DNA from: Lysobacteraceae bacterium 2PB
Lineage (GTDB): Bacteria; Pseudomonadota; Gammaproteobacteria; Xanthomonadales; Xanthomonadaceae
Direction: 5' to 3'
Assembly: GCA_005502915.1 (NCBI GenBank)
Contig: SCMT01000008.1
Location: forward strand, 1-64,000
DNA: 64,000 bases
The translations under genes and the position numbers were made by a program. Within the stretch, counting starts at the first letter, position 1. Each line of letters opens with the position of its first letter. This document shows, in pieces, positions 18,816 through 28,205 of the stretch. Under the pieces are notes generated by a model. That model was not told where the DNA came from and did no database searches. It was given only the letters and a program-made list of their open reading frames with translations.

Positions 18816-19376
18816 TCAGCCTGCGAAAACGGGCAGCCGTGCCTCGGACACGTTGGCGAGGAACGGCGCCTTCGCATCCTTGTCGGACAACGACGGTTCG
18901 GAGATCGGCCAGTCGATGGCGAGATCGCCGTCGTTCCAGCGAATCGCCGCGTCGGCCTCGCGGTCGTAGGTCGCCGTGCACAGGTACGAGAACACGGCGC
19001 GTTCGCTCAGCGTGGCGAAACCGTGTGCGAACCCTTCCGGAATCCATACATGGCGCTTGTTCTCCGCACTGAGCAGTACGGCGATCCAGCGGCCAAAGCT
19101 CGGCGATCCTCTTCTGATATCAACGGCCACATCCCAAGCCTCACCTTCGATCACCGAAACCAACTTGCCCTGCGGCTTCGGCCACTGGTAATGCAGGCCG
19201 CGCAGCACGCCACGCACCGAGGACGAGACGTTGCCCTGCACGAATTCCGGCAGGTGCAGGCCGGCGGCGATCAGCTTGTCGCGGTTGAACGATTCGTAGA
19301 AGAAGCCGCGGTTGTCGCCGAACACCTGTGGTTCGATGACGATGCAACCAGGCAGGTCGGTTTCGATGATCTTCAT
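18816..19376 (-). CDS. rfbC: dTDP-4-dehydrorhamnose 3,5-epimerase
   Basis: Epimerises the 4-keto sugar at C3 and C5. The 186-aa RmlC cupin-like product starts MKIIETDLPGCIVIEPQVFGD and contains RGLHYQ with the catalytic histidine and the conserved IPEGFAHGF. It lies 13 bp after rmlA and 7 bp before rmlD on the minus strand, in the usual operon position. Confidence 0.97.
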   Translation of the reverse strand: MKIIETDLPGCIVIEPQVFGDNRGFFYESFNRDKLIAAGLHLPEFVQGNVSSSVRGVLRGLHYQWPKPQGKLVSVIEGEAWDVAVDIRRGSPSFGRWIAVLLSAENKRHVWIPEGFAHGFATLSERAVFSYLCTATYDREADAAIRWNDGDLAIDWPISEPSLSDKDAKAPFLANVSEARLPVFAG

Positions 19377-19389
19377 GGAGGGCGGAATG

Positions 19390-20277
19390 TCAGGGAACGA
19401 AACCGCGCTCGGCCAGGCCGAGCAGGTATTGGCCGTAGCCGTTCTTCGCCAGCGGCTTCGCGAGGCGTTCGAGCTGCGCGGCATCGATCCACCCGTTGTT
19501 CCAGGCGATTTCCTCCGGGCAGCACACGCGCAGGCCCTGGCGGGCCTCGATGGTCTCGATGTAGTTGGAGGCTTCGAGCAGCGACTGGTGCGTGCCGGTG
19601 TCGAGCCAGGCATAGCCGCGGCCGAGACGCTGCAGGTGCAGCGAGCCGTCTTCGAGGTAGCGTCGGTTGAGGTCGGTGATTTCCAGCTCGCCGCGCGGCG
19701 ACGGCTTCAGGTCCGCGGCGAAATCGCTGGCACGACCGTCGTAGAAGTACAGGCCTGTGACCGCATAATGCGACTTCGGCTTCGCGGGTTTTTCCTCGAG
19801 CCCCACGACCTTGCCCGTGTCGTCGAACTCGGCCACGCCGTAACGTTCCGGATCGTGTACCCAGTAACCGAACACGGTCGCACCGTGCTGCAGGGTGTCG
19901 GCTTCGCGCAGCATCGCGGTGAGCCCCGGGCCGTGGAAGATGTTGTCGCCGAGCACGAGGCAGCTGGGCTGGCCGTCGACGAAATCGCGGCCGATGAGGT
20001 AGGCCTGCGCCAGACCGTCCGGGCTCGGCTGTACTGCGTATTCGATGCGCATGCCCCACTGCGAGCCGTCGCCGAGCAGGGTCTTGAACAGCGCCTGCTC
20101 GTGCGGCGTGTTGATGACCAGAACTTCGCGGATCCCCGCAAGCATCAGCACGCTCAGCGGGTAGTAGATCATCGGCTTGTCGTAGACCGGCAGCAGCTGC
20201 TTGCTGACGGCCTGCGTGATCGGATACAAGCGCGTGCCTGAACCGCCGGCGAGAATGATGCCCTTGCGCGCGGTCAT
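19390..20277 (-). CDS. rfbA: Glucose-1-phosphate thymidylyltransferase
   Basis: Makes dTDP-glucose from glucose 1-phosphate and dTTP, the entry step of the rhamnose pathway and usually feedback-inhibited by dTDP-rhamnose. The 295-aa product has the nucleotidyltransferase signature [11 protein letters not shown] from residue 9 and the sugar-phosphate motif EEKPAKPKS. Its ATG overlaps the rmlB stop codon (ATGA at 20274-20277), so translation of the two is coupled. Confidence 0.97.
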   Translation of the reverse strand: MTARKGIILAGGSGTRLYPITQAVSKQLLPVYDKPMIYYPLSVLMLAGIREVLVINTPHEQALFKTLLGDGSQWGMRIEYAVQPSPDGLAQAYLIGRDFVDGQPSCLVLGDNIFHGPGLTAMLREADTLQHGATVFGYWVHDPERYGVAEFDDTGKVVGLEEKPAKPKSHYAVTGLYFYDGRASDFAADLKPSPRGELEITDLNRRYLEDGSLHLQRLGRGYAWLDTGTHQSLLEASNYIETIEARQGLRVCCPEEIAWNNGWIDAAQLERLAKPLAKNGYGQYLLGLAERGFVP

Positions 20278-21329
20278 GCGGCGCTCCCGATGCGTTCCAG
20301 GCGATAGCTGCCGCCGAGCACGCGGCGCACCCAGTCCTGATGATCGAGATACCAGTCGACGGTACGCGCGATACCTTCCTCGAAGGTCACCGACGGCGCC
20401 CAGCCCAGTTCGGACTTGAGCTTGGTGGCATCGATGGCATAGCGGCGGTCGTGGCCGGGGCGATCCTTGACGAAGGTGATCAGCGATTCGCGTGCGCGGC
20501 CATCGGCCAGCGGGCGGCGGGCGTCGAGGAGCGCGCAGATCGTCTTCACCACGACGATGTTCTCGCGCTCGGCATCGCCGCCGACGTTGTACACCTCCCC
20601 GACGCGACCGCGCTCGAGCACGGCGCGGATGGCGCTGCAGTGGTCGCCCACGTACAGCCAGTCGCGGACGTTGCGGCCGTCGCCATAGACCGGCAGGGCG
20701 TCGCCGGCCAGCGCCTTGGCGATGATCAGCGGGATGAGCTTCTCGGGAAACTGGAACGGCCCGTAGTTGTTCGAGCAGTTCGTGGTGAGCGTCGGCAGAC
20801 CGTAGGTGTGGTGGAAGGCGCGGACCAGGTGATCGGACGCGGCCTTCGAAGCGGAATACGGCGAATTCGGCGCATACGGTGTGGTCTCGGTGAACTTGCC
20901 GGTATCGCCCAGCGAGCCATAGACCTCGTCGGTCGAGACGTGCAGGAAGCGGAAGTCGTCCCGCGCTGTGCCGTCGAGCGACTTCCAGTAATCGCGGGCG
21001 CATTCGAGCAGGCCGAGCGTACTGACGACATTGGTCTGGACGAAGGCGGCCGGGCCGTCGATCGAACGGTCGACGTGGCTCTCGGCGGCGAAATTGATGA
21101 TCGCGTCCGGCCGGTGCTCGGCCAGCAGGCCTGCGACGAGGGCACGGTCACCGATGTCGCCCTGGACGAAGCGATGACCGTCATGAGCCGCGATCGCCCC
21201 GAGGGTGTCGGGATTGCCGGCATAGGTCAGGAGGTCGAGGTTCACCACGCGAACACCGCGCGACACCGCATCCAGCACGAAATTGCCACCGATGAAACCG
21301 GCGCCGCCGGTCACCAACCATGTCGACAC
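20274..21329 (-). CDS. rfbB: dTDP-glucose 4,6-dehydratase
   Basis: Second step of dTDP-rhamnose synthesis. The 351-aa extended SDR protein has the NAD site [11 protein letters not shown] (7-17), the HVSTDEVYG stretch and the catalytic YSASK. I chose a GTG start at 21329 because an AGGAG Shine-Dalgarno sits five bases upstream and the product then begins [10 protein letters not shown] as in relatives; the next ATG lies well inside the protein. It is the first gene of rmlBACD. The product sugar goes to LPS or exopolysaccharide. Confidence 0.95.
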   Translation of the reverse strand: MSTWLVTGGAGFIGGNFVLDAVSRGVRVVNLDLLTYAGNPDTLGAIAAHDGHRFVQGDIGDRALVAGLLAEHRPDAIINFAAESHVDRSIDGPAAFVQTNVVSTLGLLECARDYWKSLDGTARDDFRFLHVSTDEVYGSLGDTGKFTETTPYAPNSPYSASKAASDHLVRAFHHTYGLPTLTTNCSNNYGPFQFPEKLIPLIIAKALAGDALPVYGDGRNVRDWLYVGDHCSAIRAVLERGRVGEVYNVGGDAERENIVVVKTICALLDARRPLADGRARESLITFVKDRPGHDRRYAIDATKLKSELGWAPSVTFEEGIARTVDWYLDHQDWVRRVLGGSYRLERIGSAA

Positions 21330-21412
21330 GTGAACTCCTGTCTTCGGGGGGAAGGGGATTGCGCATTGTACAGGCCACCCCGGAACCGCTCCCGACCGGC
21401 CATGAACGAAAA

Positions 21413-21443
21413 AAACCCGGATGCGCGGTAGGCATCCGGGTTT
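21413..21443 (-). terminator. Intrinsic terminator of the 101-aa secreted-protein gene
   Basis: On the minus strand the 12-bp stem AAACCCGGATGC/GCATCCGGGTTT with a seven-base loop runs into a TTTTTTT tract. It lies between the secreted-protein gene and rmlB, so the rml operon must have its own promoter in the 21330-21412 gap. Confidence 0.92.
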
Positions 21444-21505
21444 CGTGTGACGGTTTCGATGGAACGCCCGCCGGACCGACCGGTACGGGACATCCCGGGC
21501 GTCGA

Positions 21506-21811
21506 TCAGGGAACCAGTGCGGGATCCCGGCCGTTGGCCGCCTGCTGGTTGGCCGGATCCGGGGTGATGTCGCGACCGTTGCGGGTGCTGCACACGTCCT
21601 CGAAGGTCGAGATCCAGCGCTTGTTCGGGCGCTTCACGATCTTGCGCCACTTGCCGTCGCCCTGCGACACCCAGCCATCGCTGGGCATGCCGTACTTGCA
21701 GAACAGGAAGGGATTGTTGCCGTACGGCACGACCTTGTAGGTGCCGGCCTGCGCCGAACCGATGATCGATGCGGCGATCACGACCGCAGCGGCGAGTAAT
21801 GTCTTCTTCAC
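21506..21811 (-). CDS. Small secreted protein of unknown function
   Basis: I do not recognise this 101-aa protein. A GTG start at 21811 is preceded by AAAGGAG seven bases upstream. Residues 1-22 form a typical signal peptide (MKK, hydrophobic core, cleavage after SAQA). The mature 79 residues are rich in W, G, P and charged residues and have just two cysteines (38 and 74), compatible with one disulfide in the periplasm. It is monocistronic, ended by a strong terminator and preceded by a 230-bp gene-free stretch. Its strong translation signals argue that it is a real expressed gene. Confidence 0.8.
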   Translation of the reverse strand: MKKTLLAAAVVIAASIIGSAQAGTYKVVPYGNNPFLFCKYGMPSDGWVSQGDGKWRKIVKRPNKRWISTFEDVCSTRNGRDITPDPANQQAANGRDPALVP

Positions 21812-22044
21812 GCCCTACTCCTTTTGCGTTTCCATGGGGGTAACCAGATGGCGGATCACCGGATGGGTCCGCGTGATGCGATTTCCTTGCGCCGGTGCGA
21901 CCACCTGGCCAGACCGGGGACATCCTGCGCGCCCGTGACGCGCCTCGTCTTCGGTTCAGCTATGTACCGCAACGTACGGTCCGATTCAAGGCGCGGCGGA
22001 CGGATGGCATCCTTGTCGGGGATGGTCGGGGAGGGATCGCCGGG

Positions 22045-22761
22045 TCAGGCCGGGTCCCAGAGGCAACGCCCGGCCTTCTTGCGGATCGCCTCGACGCGGG
22101 CAGCATGCGCGGCCAGCTCGTCATCGGCCACCCGGACGCGGGGACGCAGGGCGGGATCGAGTACCGTGGCCGCGAACGCCGCCACGGCCCCGCCGCCGCT
22201 CTCTTCGTCGGTCGCGGGCGCACCGAAACCGATCTCGCTCTGCCCCGAGGTCAGCGCGAGGTAGACCTCGGCCAGCAGCTGCGAGTCCAGCAGCGCGCCA
22301 TGCAGCTGGCGATGGGTGTTGTCGACGCCCAGCCGCCTGCACAGCGCGTCCAGCGAATTGCGCTGCCCGGGAAAACGCTGCCGGGCCATGTCGAGCGAAT
22401 CCTCCACGCCCGCGACGTGGTCGCGCAATCGGCCGTACTGCGGCCCGAGCAACGAGAGCTCGTAGTCGAGGAAACCGACGTCGAACGCGGCGTTGTGGAT
22501 GATCAGCTCGGCGTCGCGGACGAAATCGAGGAAGGTGTCGGCGATCTCGGCGAACTTCGGCTTGTCGGCCAGGAACTCCAGGGTCAGCCCGGTCACTTCC
22601 TGCGCGCCGGGCTCGAACTCGCGTTCCGGATGGATGTACTGCTGCCAGGTGCGCCCGGTCGGCCGGCGCTCGATCAGCTCCACGCAGCCGATTTCGACGA
22701 CGCGGTTGCCCTTCTTCCATTCCAGGCCGGTGGTTTCGGTATCGAGGACGATCTGTCTCAT
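22045..22761 (-). CDS. dnaQ: DNA polymerase III epsilon subunit (3'-5' exonuclease)
   Basis: The proofreading subunit of the replicative polymerase. The 238-aa product has ExoI DTETTG at 7-12 (Asp7, Glu9), Exo[12 protein letters not shown] and ExoIII-epsilon around [14 protein letters not shown]; the C-terminal segment would bind the alpha subunit. Its ATG overlaps the rnhA stop codon (ATGA), giving coupling. In E. coli dnaQ and rnhA are adjacent but divergent; here they are co-directional. Confidence 0.96.
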   Translation of the reverse strand: MRQIVLDTETTGLEWKKGNRVVEIGCVELIERRPTGRTWQQYIHPEREFEPGAQEVTGLTLEFLADKPKFAEIADTFLDFVRDAELIIHNAAFDVGFLDYELSLLGPQYGRLRDHVAGVEDSLDMARQRFPGQRNSLDALCRRLGVDNTHRQLHGALLDSQLLAEVYLALTSGQSEIGFGAPATDEESGGGAVAAFAATVLDPALRPRVRVADDELAAHAARVEAIRKKAGRCLWDPA

Positions 22762-23219
22762 GCGCGCCGGGCCTCCCGGTTGGCGTCCTTCAGCAACGTG
22801 GCCTGGTCGCGGGCCAGGGTGTCGACGCGCTCGTTGTCGGGATCGCCGGAATGGCCCTTCACCCAGCGCCAGTCGATGGTATGGCGCTGGGAGGCGGCAT
22901 GCAGCCGTTCCCAGAGGTCGCGGTTCTTCACCGGGTCGCCGGCGGCGGTCTTCCAGTGCCGGCGCACCCAGTTGGGCAGCCATTCGGTGATCCCCTGGCG
23001 CACGTACTGGGAATCGGTGAACAGGGTCACCCGGCACGGCTCGCTCAGGGTCTCCAGGCCGACGATCGCCGCCATCAGTTCCATGCGGTTGTTGGTGGTC
23101 TGCGCCTCGCCGCCGGCCAGTTCGCGCTCGCGCTCGCGGTAGCGCAGCAAGGCCGCCCAGCCGCCCGGGCCGGGATTGCCGAGGCAGGCGCCGTCGGTAT
23201 GGATTTCGACGTGTTTCAT
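22758..23219 (-). CDS. rnhA: Ribonuclease HI
   Basis: Cleaves RNA in RNA-DNA hybrids. The 153-aa product starts [21 protein letters not shown]; the acidic active site comprises Asp9, the Glu in RMELMAA, the Asp in FTDSQYV and the Asp near the C-terminus (ERVDTLA). An in-frame ATG at 23246 would add nine residues; neither start has a good Shine-Dalgarno, and the shorter form matches E. coli RNase HI best. It is followed by dnaQ with a four-base overlap. Confidence 0.95.
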   Translation of the reverse strand: MKHVEIHTDGACLGNPGPGGWAALLRYRERERELAGGEAQTTNNRMELMAAIVGLETLSEPCRVTLFTDSQYVRQGITEWLPNWVRRHWKTAAGDPVKNRDLWERLHAASQRHTIDWRWVKGHSGDPDNERVDTLARDQATLLKDANREARRA

Positions 23220-23266
23220 CGTCGGGTCGATCGGGGAATTCGTCATCGGGAGCGCTTCGGCGTGGA

Positions 23267-23932
23267 TCAGGTGACCGGCACGCCGTCGGCCAGCCCGAGG
23301 GGCTTGCGCTGGCGAACCGGCGTGAGGGGGAGCGCGCGCTTCTCCGCACGCTGCAGGTAGGCGACGCGCAGGCCGGGGCCGGACTGCAGGCTGGGCGATG
23401 CGACCGGCGACCATTGCGGGCCGATCCCCTGCGCCGAGGATTCTGGACTCAGCCCGGCATCGGCCATGTGGCGGCGCCAGGTCGCGGGATCTTCCACGCA
23501 AGGGCGACCACGACGCAGGCGCACTCGGTAGGGCGACAGCGGATTGAGCGCGAAGACGGCCAGGCGGCCGCCCGGCACCAGCAATCGCGCGCATTCGTCG
23601 AGCAGGCGCGAACGCGCGTCATCGGTCGCCAGCGGCAGGTGCTGCAGCACGATCGCGCCGAGGGATTCGCTCGCCAGCGGCAAGGGCAGCCTGCAGACGA
23701 TCGGTCCCAGCCAGTGCGCGTCGCGCCCGGTCAGGCGCAGGCCGCGCCCGGCCGGCGCGTCGCCATCGGCGACCGGCGACAGCCACAGCCACGGCAGGCC
23801 GACCACGGGGTGGGCGGCCAGCGCATCGGCGACCGCCGTCTGCTCGCTCTCCAGCACCGGGAGACCCGCCGGCAGCTGGTACCACTGCTGCGTCACGGCC
23901 TCGGGGGTCTGGGAGTGGGACAATGCAGGCAT
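23267..23932 (-). CDS. YafS-like methyltransferase-fold protein
   Basis: A 221-aa protein resembling the C-terminal half of class I SAM methyltransferases ([41 protein letters not shown] is the post-motif-II to III pattern). The N-terminal glycine-rich SAM loop is degenerate: the expected GxGxG position reads [16 protein letters not shown]. Its place between gloB and rnhA-dnaQ matches yafS in E. coli (gloB-yafS-rnhA-dnaQ), supporting orthology. Function is unknown. A TACAAT -10 six bases before the ATG and no Shine-Dalgarno suggest a leaderless mRNA. It is divergent from gloB by 43 bp. Confidence 0.72.
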   Translation of the reverse strand: MPALSHSQTPEAVTQQWYQLPAGLPVLESEQTAVADALAAHPVVGLPWLWLSPVADGDAPAGRGLRLTGRDAHWLGPIVCRLPLPLASESLGAIVLQHLPLATDDARSRLLDECARLLVPGGRLAVFALNPLSPYRVRLRRGRPCVEDPATWRRHMADAGLSPESSAQGIGPQWSPVASPSLQSGPGLRVAYLQRAEKRALPLTPVRQRKPLGLADGVPVT

Positions 23933-23975
23933 CGCGCCATTGTACCCAGCCCGCCCCCGGACCCGACACGCCACC

Positions 23976-24776
23976 ATGCCGCCCTTCGCACCGCCCTGCG
24001 TCCCCGTACCCCTGCCCGCCTTCGAGGACAACTACATCTGGACGCTGGCCGGCGACGGCGGCGACGCGCTCGTGGTCGATCCCGGCGACCCCGCGCCGGT
24101 GCTGGCGGCGATGGCCGAGGGCCTGCGACTTGTCGGCATCCTGGTGACCCACCACCACAACGACCACATCGGCGGGCTCGCCGCGCTGGCCGCCGCCGTG
24201 CCGGGCATCGAGATCATCGCGCCGCACGACGAGCGGATCCCGCAGGCGACCCAGCGCGTGGACGACGGCGCGCGCGTGCAGGTCGCCGGCATCGATTTCG
24301 AGACCCTGACGGTGCCCGGCCACACCCGCAGCCACATCGCGTTCCATGCTGGCAAGGTCGGCGAGGCGCCACTGCTGTTCTGCGGCGACACCCTCTTCAG
24401 CCTCGGCTGCGGCCGCCTGTTCGAGGGCTCGCCCGCGCAGATGCTGGCCTCGCTGGACCGCCTCGCCGCCCTGCCCGGCGACACCCGGGTCTGCTGCACG
24501 CACGAATACACACTGTCGAACGCCGCCTTCGCGCTCGCCGTGGATCCGCACAATCGCGCCCTGCAGGCGCGCGCCGAGGCTGTCCGCGACCTGCGCGCAC
24601 GCCTGCAGCCCACCCTTCCGGTGACGCTGGCCGAGGAATGCGCGACCAACCCCTTCCTGCGCTGCGACGACCCGGCGGTCCGCGCGGCCGTGACCATGCG
24701 ACTGGGCCGCCCGCCCGCCGATCGCATCGAGACCTTCGCCGTCCTGCGCGAATGGAAGAACGTGTTCAGGGCCTGA
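23976..24776 (+). CDS. gloB: Hydroxyacylglutathione hydrolase (glyoxalase II)
   Basis: Hydrolyses S-D-lactoylglutathione to lactate and glutathione in methylglyoxal detoxification. The 266-aa metallo-beta-lactamase-fold protein has THHHNDH at 58-64 with the metal-binding histidines, a further histidine in PGHTRSH, the bridging Asp in FCGDTLF and the C-terminal domain with EEKATNPFLR-like CATNPFLRCDD. The ATG at 23976 gives the common short N-terminus (PLPAFEDNYIW). Adjacent to the yafS-rnhA-dnaQ genes as in E. coli. Confidence 0.95.
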   Translation: MPPFAPPCVPVPLPAFEDNYIWTLAGDGGDALVVDPGDPAPVLAAMAEGLRLVGILVTHHHNDHIGGLAALAAAVPGIEIIAPHDERIPQATQRVDDGARVQVAGIDFETLTVPGHTRSHIAFHAGKVGEAPLLFCGDTLFSLGCGRLFEGSPAQMLASLDRLAALPGDTRVCCTHEYTLSNAAFALAVDPHNRALQARAEAVRDLRARLQPTLPVTLAEECATNPFLRCDDPAVRAAVTMRLGRPPADRIETFAVLREWKNVFRA

Positions 24777-24861
24777 GCCGAGGCGAATCCATACGGCATC
24801 CGATGGTCGGGGGCGCATGGCACACTAAGGCTCCCGATTCGACACACGTCACGAGACCACC

Positions 24862-25656
24862 ATGGGTTTTCTGCAAGGCAAACGCGCGCTCATCACCGGC
24901 ATCGCCAGCGAGCGCTCCATCGCCACCGGCATCGCCGAGGCCATGCACCGCGAAGGTGCCGAGCTGGCCTTCACCTACCAGACCGAGAAGCTCCGCCCGC
25001 GCGTCGAAAGCGCCGCGCAGGAGTACGGTTCGAACATCGTGCTGCCGCTGGACGTTGCCGATGACGCCCAGATCGAAGCCTGTTTCTCCGAACTGGGCAA
25101 GCACTGGACCGATGGTTTCGACATCCTGATCCACGCCATCGCCTTCGCGCCGCGCGAAGCGATCGCCGGCCAGTTCCTCGACGGCCTGACCCGCGAGAAT
25201 TTCGCCATCGCCCACGACATCTCGGCCTACTCGCTCTCGGCGCTGGCCAAGGCCGCCCGACCGATGATGCAGAACCGCAAGGCCTCGATCCTCACCCTCA
25301 GCTACCTCGGCGCGGAACGTGCGCTGGTCGGCTACAACCTGATGGGCGTGGCCAAGGCCAGCCTGGAATCCAGCGTGCGCTACCTCGCCTGCAACCTCGG
25401 CCCGGAAGGCATCCGCGTCAACGCGATCTCCGCCGGCCCGATCAAGACGCTCGCCGCGGCCGGCATCGCGGGCTTCCGCAAGATCCTCGGCCACGTCGAG
25501 GAAAACGCGCCGCTGCGTCGCACCGTGACGATCGAGGACGTCGGCAACGTCGCCGCCTTCCTCAGCTCGGACCTCGCTTCGGGCGTGACCGGCGAAGTGA
25601 CCTACGTCGACGCCGGCTACAACATCCTCGGCATGACCGGCATCCACTACGACTGA
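24862..25656 (+). CDS. fabI: Enoyl-ACP reductase (NADH)
   Basis: Last reduction of each fatty-acid elongation cycle. The 264-aa product has the FabI-type Rossmann loop [13 protein letters not shown] and the catalytic Tyr148, Tyr158 and Lys165 in [19 protein letters not shown] (E. coli Tyr146, Tyr156, Lys163). The residue matching E. coli Gly93, where diazaborine and triclosan resistance changes occur, is alanine here (HAIAFAP, Ala94). It stands alone, 85 bp after gloB, and ends in a strong terminator shared with ppiD. Confidence 0.97.
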   Translation: MGFLQGKRALITGIASERSIATGIAEAMHREGAELAFTYQTEKLRPRVESAAQEYGSNIVLPLDVADDAQIEACFSELGKHWTDGFDILIHAIAFAPREAIAGQFLDGLTRENFAIAHDISAYSLSALAKAARPMMQNRKASILTLSYLGAERALVGYNLMGVAKASLESSVRYLACNLGPEGIRVNAISAGPIKTLAAAGIAGFRKILGHVEENAPLRRTVTIEDVGNVAAFLSSDLASGVTGEVTYVDAGYNILGMTGIHYD

Positions 25657-25715
25657 TCCCTGTCCGCGAGCATGCGCCTGGCGGATGCTCGCGAGGGGAC
25701 AATCGCAGCGCAAAG

Positions 25716-25745
25716 AAAAAGCCCGGCTTCGCAGCCGGGCTTTTT
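25716..25745. terminator. Bidirectional terminator between fabI and ppiD
   Basis: A 13-bp stem AAAAAGCCCGGCT/AGCCGGGCTTTTT with a TCGC loop gives a U-tract on both strands. It serves the convergent fabI and ppiD transcripts. Confidence 0.93.
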
Positions 25746-25768
25746 CGTGTCTTGCCAACCTCACCGGA

Positions 25769-27751
25769 TCAGAGTCGATCTTCGGCGATGGTGACCTTCA
25801 TCCGCTTGCGCTGGTCCTTGCTGACCGAAAGCGCATCCTGGTCGCCCAGGCGCGGAGCCAGCTGACCGAGGAATGCTGCACGGATTTCAGGCGGCATGTC
25901 GCTGTCCTGGCCAGCGATCACCTTCGTGACCTCGAACACGACCATCTGGCCGTTCGGCAGCTGCGCCTTGCCCGGCGACACCTTGCCGGCAGCCGGCGCA
26001 TCGACCTGGAAATAGGCCTCGCTGACAGCGGGATCCGGGCTCGGGGCGCCACGCTGCACGGCAGCGGCGGTTTCCACGGTCAGCTGCTGCTCGCCGGCGA
26101 CCGCAGCCAGGGTCTCGCCCTTCTTCAGGCGCGCGACGATGGCCTCGGCCTGGGCCTCGGCGGCTTTGCGCGTACGATCCGCACGCACCGCCGCGACGAT
26201 CTGCGGGCCCAGTTCGGCCAGCGGACGGACGCGTTCGGGGGTGTGGTCGACCACGCGGATCATCACGCTGTGATTCGGCGCGACTTCGATCGGATCGGAG
26301 ACGTTGCGGCGCGTCTTCGCGTCTTCGGAGAAGGCCGCGCGCAGCACCGCCTGGTTGGCGAGCACGCCCTGCGCCTGGTTGCGCGAGATCGGACCGACCC
26401 GCTGGACCTGCAGCTTGGCCACGTCGGCCACCTGCTTCATCGACGACGGCGTCTTCAGCGCCTGGTCGACGAGGGCGCCGGTCAGGTCGTTGTAGGCGCG
26501 TTCGCGGTCTGTCTCGACGAGCATGCGTTCCAGCTCGGGACGCGCCTGCTCGAAGGGCATCTCGCGCCCGGCCTTCAATTCGCGCACCTGGATGATGTGC
26601 CAGCCGAACTCGGACTTGACCGGCCCGGAGATCGTGCCCGGTGCGGTCGTGAAGACCGCGTCCTCGAACGGCTTGACCATCTGGCCGTTCTTGGCGACCC
26701 AGCCCAGGTCGCCGCCGCCGTCCTTGGAACCGGCGTCATCGGAGTTCTGCCGCGCCAGGGCCGCGAAATCGGCACCCGGGGCCTTGGCCTTGGCCAGCAG
26801 ATCGCGCGCCTTGGCTTCGGCCGCCTTCTGCGCCGCGGCATCCGCGCCGGCATCGACCTTGACCAGGATATGCGAGGTCAGGCGCTGCTCGGGTTCGACG
26901 AAACGCGCCTTTTCCTGCTCGTAGCGCGCCTGCAGCGCGCGCTCGTCCGGCGCGACGGGCGGCGGCAGGGTCGCGGCGTTGATCTCGATGTATTCGAGCG
27001 TGACCATCTCCGGCGCGCGGAAATCGTTCGGATGCGCCTTGTACCAGCTCGCGATCTCCGCAGGCGTCACCGGCGCGGTGTCCGGCGCGGGCGCAGGCAG
27101 CGCGACGTAGGCCACGTCGCGCTTTTCGTTGAGCATGCGCAGCAGGCGCTGGCCTTCGGACGGCGTGACGAACGCAGATTCCTGCAGGCGTGTGGCCACG
27201 AAGCTCTGCTTGAGGCTGTCGCGTACTTCCTGGTCGAACTGCGTCGGGGTCTTCGGCGGCGCCAGCGACGCCAGCGCGAGGCGGTAGCGCTGCTCGCTGA
27301 ACTTGCCGTCGACCTGGAATGCCGGGATCGACTGGATGGCGTCGATGACCTGGGCGTTGCCGACCACGAAGCCGTCGCGCTCGCTGGCCAGGCGCATCAC
27401 GCGCTGGTCGACCAGCTGCTCGAGGATCTTGCGCTTGTTGTCGATGCTCTCGAATTCGCGCGCATCGAAATTCTCGCCGTCCTGCTGACGACGACGCTGG
27501 CGCTCGTCCTCGAATGCACTGCGGAACTCGTCCGCACTGATTTCGTCCTTGTCCCAGAACGCCTTGCGAACCACCCACCAATCCGGCGCATCAGACCACC
27601 AGGCCGGGGGCGTTTCGATCTTGGCGGCGAAGGTTTCGGTGCGCTGGAACAGATACTGCTCCATCCCGAAGAACGCGAAGGGAATGGTCAGCAGGCCCAG
27701 GATGACCGTGGCGATCCAGCCGGAGGATTTGTCGCGTAAGGCTTGCAGCAT
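25769..27751 (-). CDS. ppiD: SurA/PpiD-type periplasmic peptidyl-prolyl isomerase
   Basis: An inner-membrane-anchored periplasmic folding factor. The 660-aa product has one N-terminal membrane anchor (about 12-30, after the LQALRDKSSGW start typical of PpiD), an N-terminal SurA-like chaperone region with many helices, and a parvulin PPIase domain around residues 265-370 (TSHILVKV to FGWHIIQVRE). A second, weaker parvulin-like region follows. E. coli PpiD is 623 aa. It sits after hupB, as in the conserved tig-clpP-clpX-lon-hupB-ppiD order, but two tRNA genes and a terminator intervene, implying its own promoter. Confidence 0.95.
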   Translation of the reverse strand: MLQALRDKSSGWIATVILGLLTIPFAFFGMEQYLFQRTETFAAKIETPPAWWSDAPDWWVVRKAFWDKDEISADEFRSAFEDERQRRRQQDGENFDAREFESIDNKRKILEQLVDQRVMRLASERDGFVVGNAQVIDAIQSIPAFQVDGKFSEQRYRLALASLAPPKTPTQFDQEVRDSLKQSFVATRLQESAFVTPSEGQRLLRMLNEKRDVAYVALPAPAPDTAPVTPAEIASWYKAHPNDFRAPEMVTLEYIEINAATLPPPVAPDERALQARYEQEKARFVEPEQRLTSHILVKVDAGADAAAQKAAEAKARDLLAKAKAPGADFAALARQNSDDAGSKDGGGDLGWVAKNGQMVKPFEDAVFTTAPGTISGPVKSEFGWHIIQVRELKAGREMPFEQARPELERMLVETDRERAYNDLTGALVDQALKTPSSMKQVADVAKLQVQRVGPISRNQAQGVLANQAVLRAAFSEDAKTRRNVSDPIEVAPNHSVMIRVVDHTPERVRPLAELGPQIVAAVRADRTRKAAEAQAEAIVARLKKGETLAAVAGEQQLTVETAAAVQRGAPSPDPAVSEAYFQVDAPAAGKVSPGKAQLPNGQMVVFEVTKVIAGQDSDMPPEIRAAFLGQLAPRLGDQDALSVSKDQRKRMKVTIAEDRL

Positions 27752-27887
27752 TGGCGAACGGAGCCGTGAGAGGAGCCGCCAAGTGTAGCCTGAGCGGGCG
27801 CCTGCAACACCCCCGGCATGCCTTCGGGGCGGGAAGAAGGACCGGCAGGCGACCGGCATGTCTCGATTTCCGGACGCCGGACACGAA

Positions 27888-27911
27888 AAAGGCACCGTTT
27901 CCGGTGCCTTT
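27888..27911 (-). terminator. Terminator of the hupB-tRNA transcript
   Basis: On the minus strand AAAGGCACCG-GAAA-CGGTGCCTTTTT forms a 10-bp stem with a tetraloop and a T-run, 32 bp beyond tRNA-Asp. Confidence 0.9.
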
Positions 27912-27942
27912 GCGTCCGCTTGCGCGGAAAATTCCCAGGGAT

Positions 27943-28019
27943 TGGCGGAGTGGACGGGACTCGAACCCGCGACCTCCGGCGTGACAGGCCAGCATTCTAA
28001 CCGACTGAACTACCACTCC
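27943..28019 (-). tRNA. tRNA-Asp (anticodon GTC)
   Basis: A 77-nt tRNA with encoded CCA. The acceptor stem is GGAGTGG/CCACTCC with G73. The anticodon loop CTGTCAC gives GTC, and the T arm GGGTTCGAGTCCC is intact. It lies 95 bp after tRNA-Val in the hupB-ppiD gap. Confidence 0.96.
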
Positions 28020-28114
28020 GCATTTGACCCTGCGACGGCGCGCATTTTAGCGCCTTTTCGTGACTGATGGGAAGCTCTTTGCAGAAATTCTTTTCAATCA
28101 CTTCGAACTCTTTC

Positions 28115-28189
28115 TGGTGGGTGCTGAGGGTTTCGAACCCCCGACCCTCTCCGTGTAAAGGAGACGCTCTACCGCTGAGCTAAGCACCC
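28115..28189 (-). tRNA. tRNA-Val (anticodon TAC)
   Basis: A 75-nt tRNA with encoded CCA. The acceptor stem is GGGTGCT/AGCACCC with A73; the anticodon loop TTTACAC gives TAC; the T arm contains GGGTTCGAAACCC. It starts only 16 nt after the hupB stop codon, so it is most likely processed from the hupB transcript. Confidence 0.95.
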
Positions 28190-28205
28190 CAACGGGAAGA
28201 GCTGA

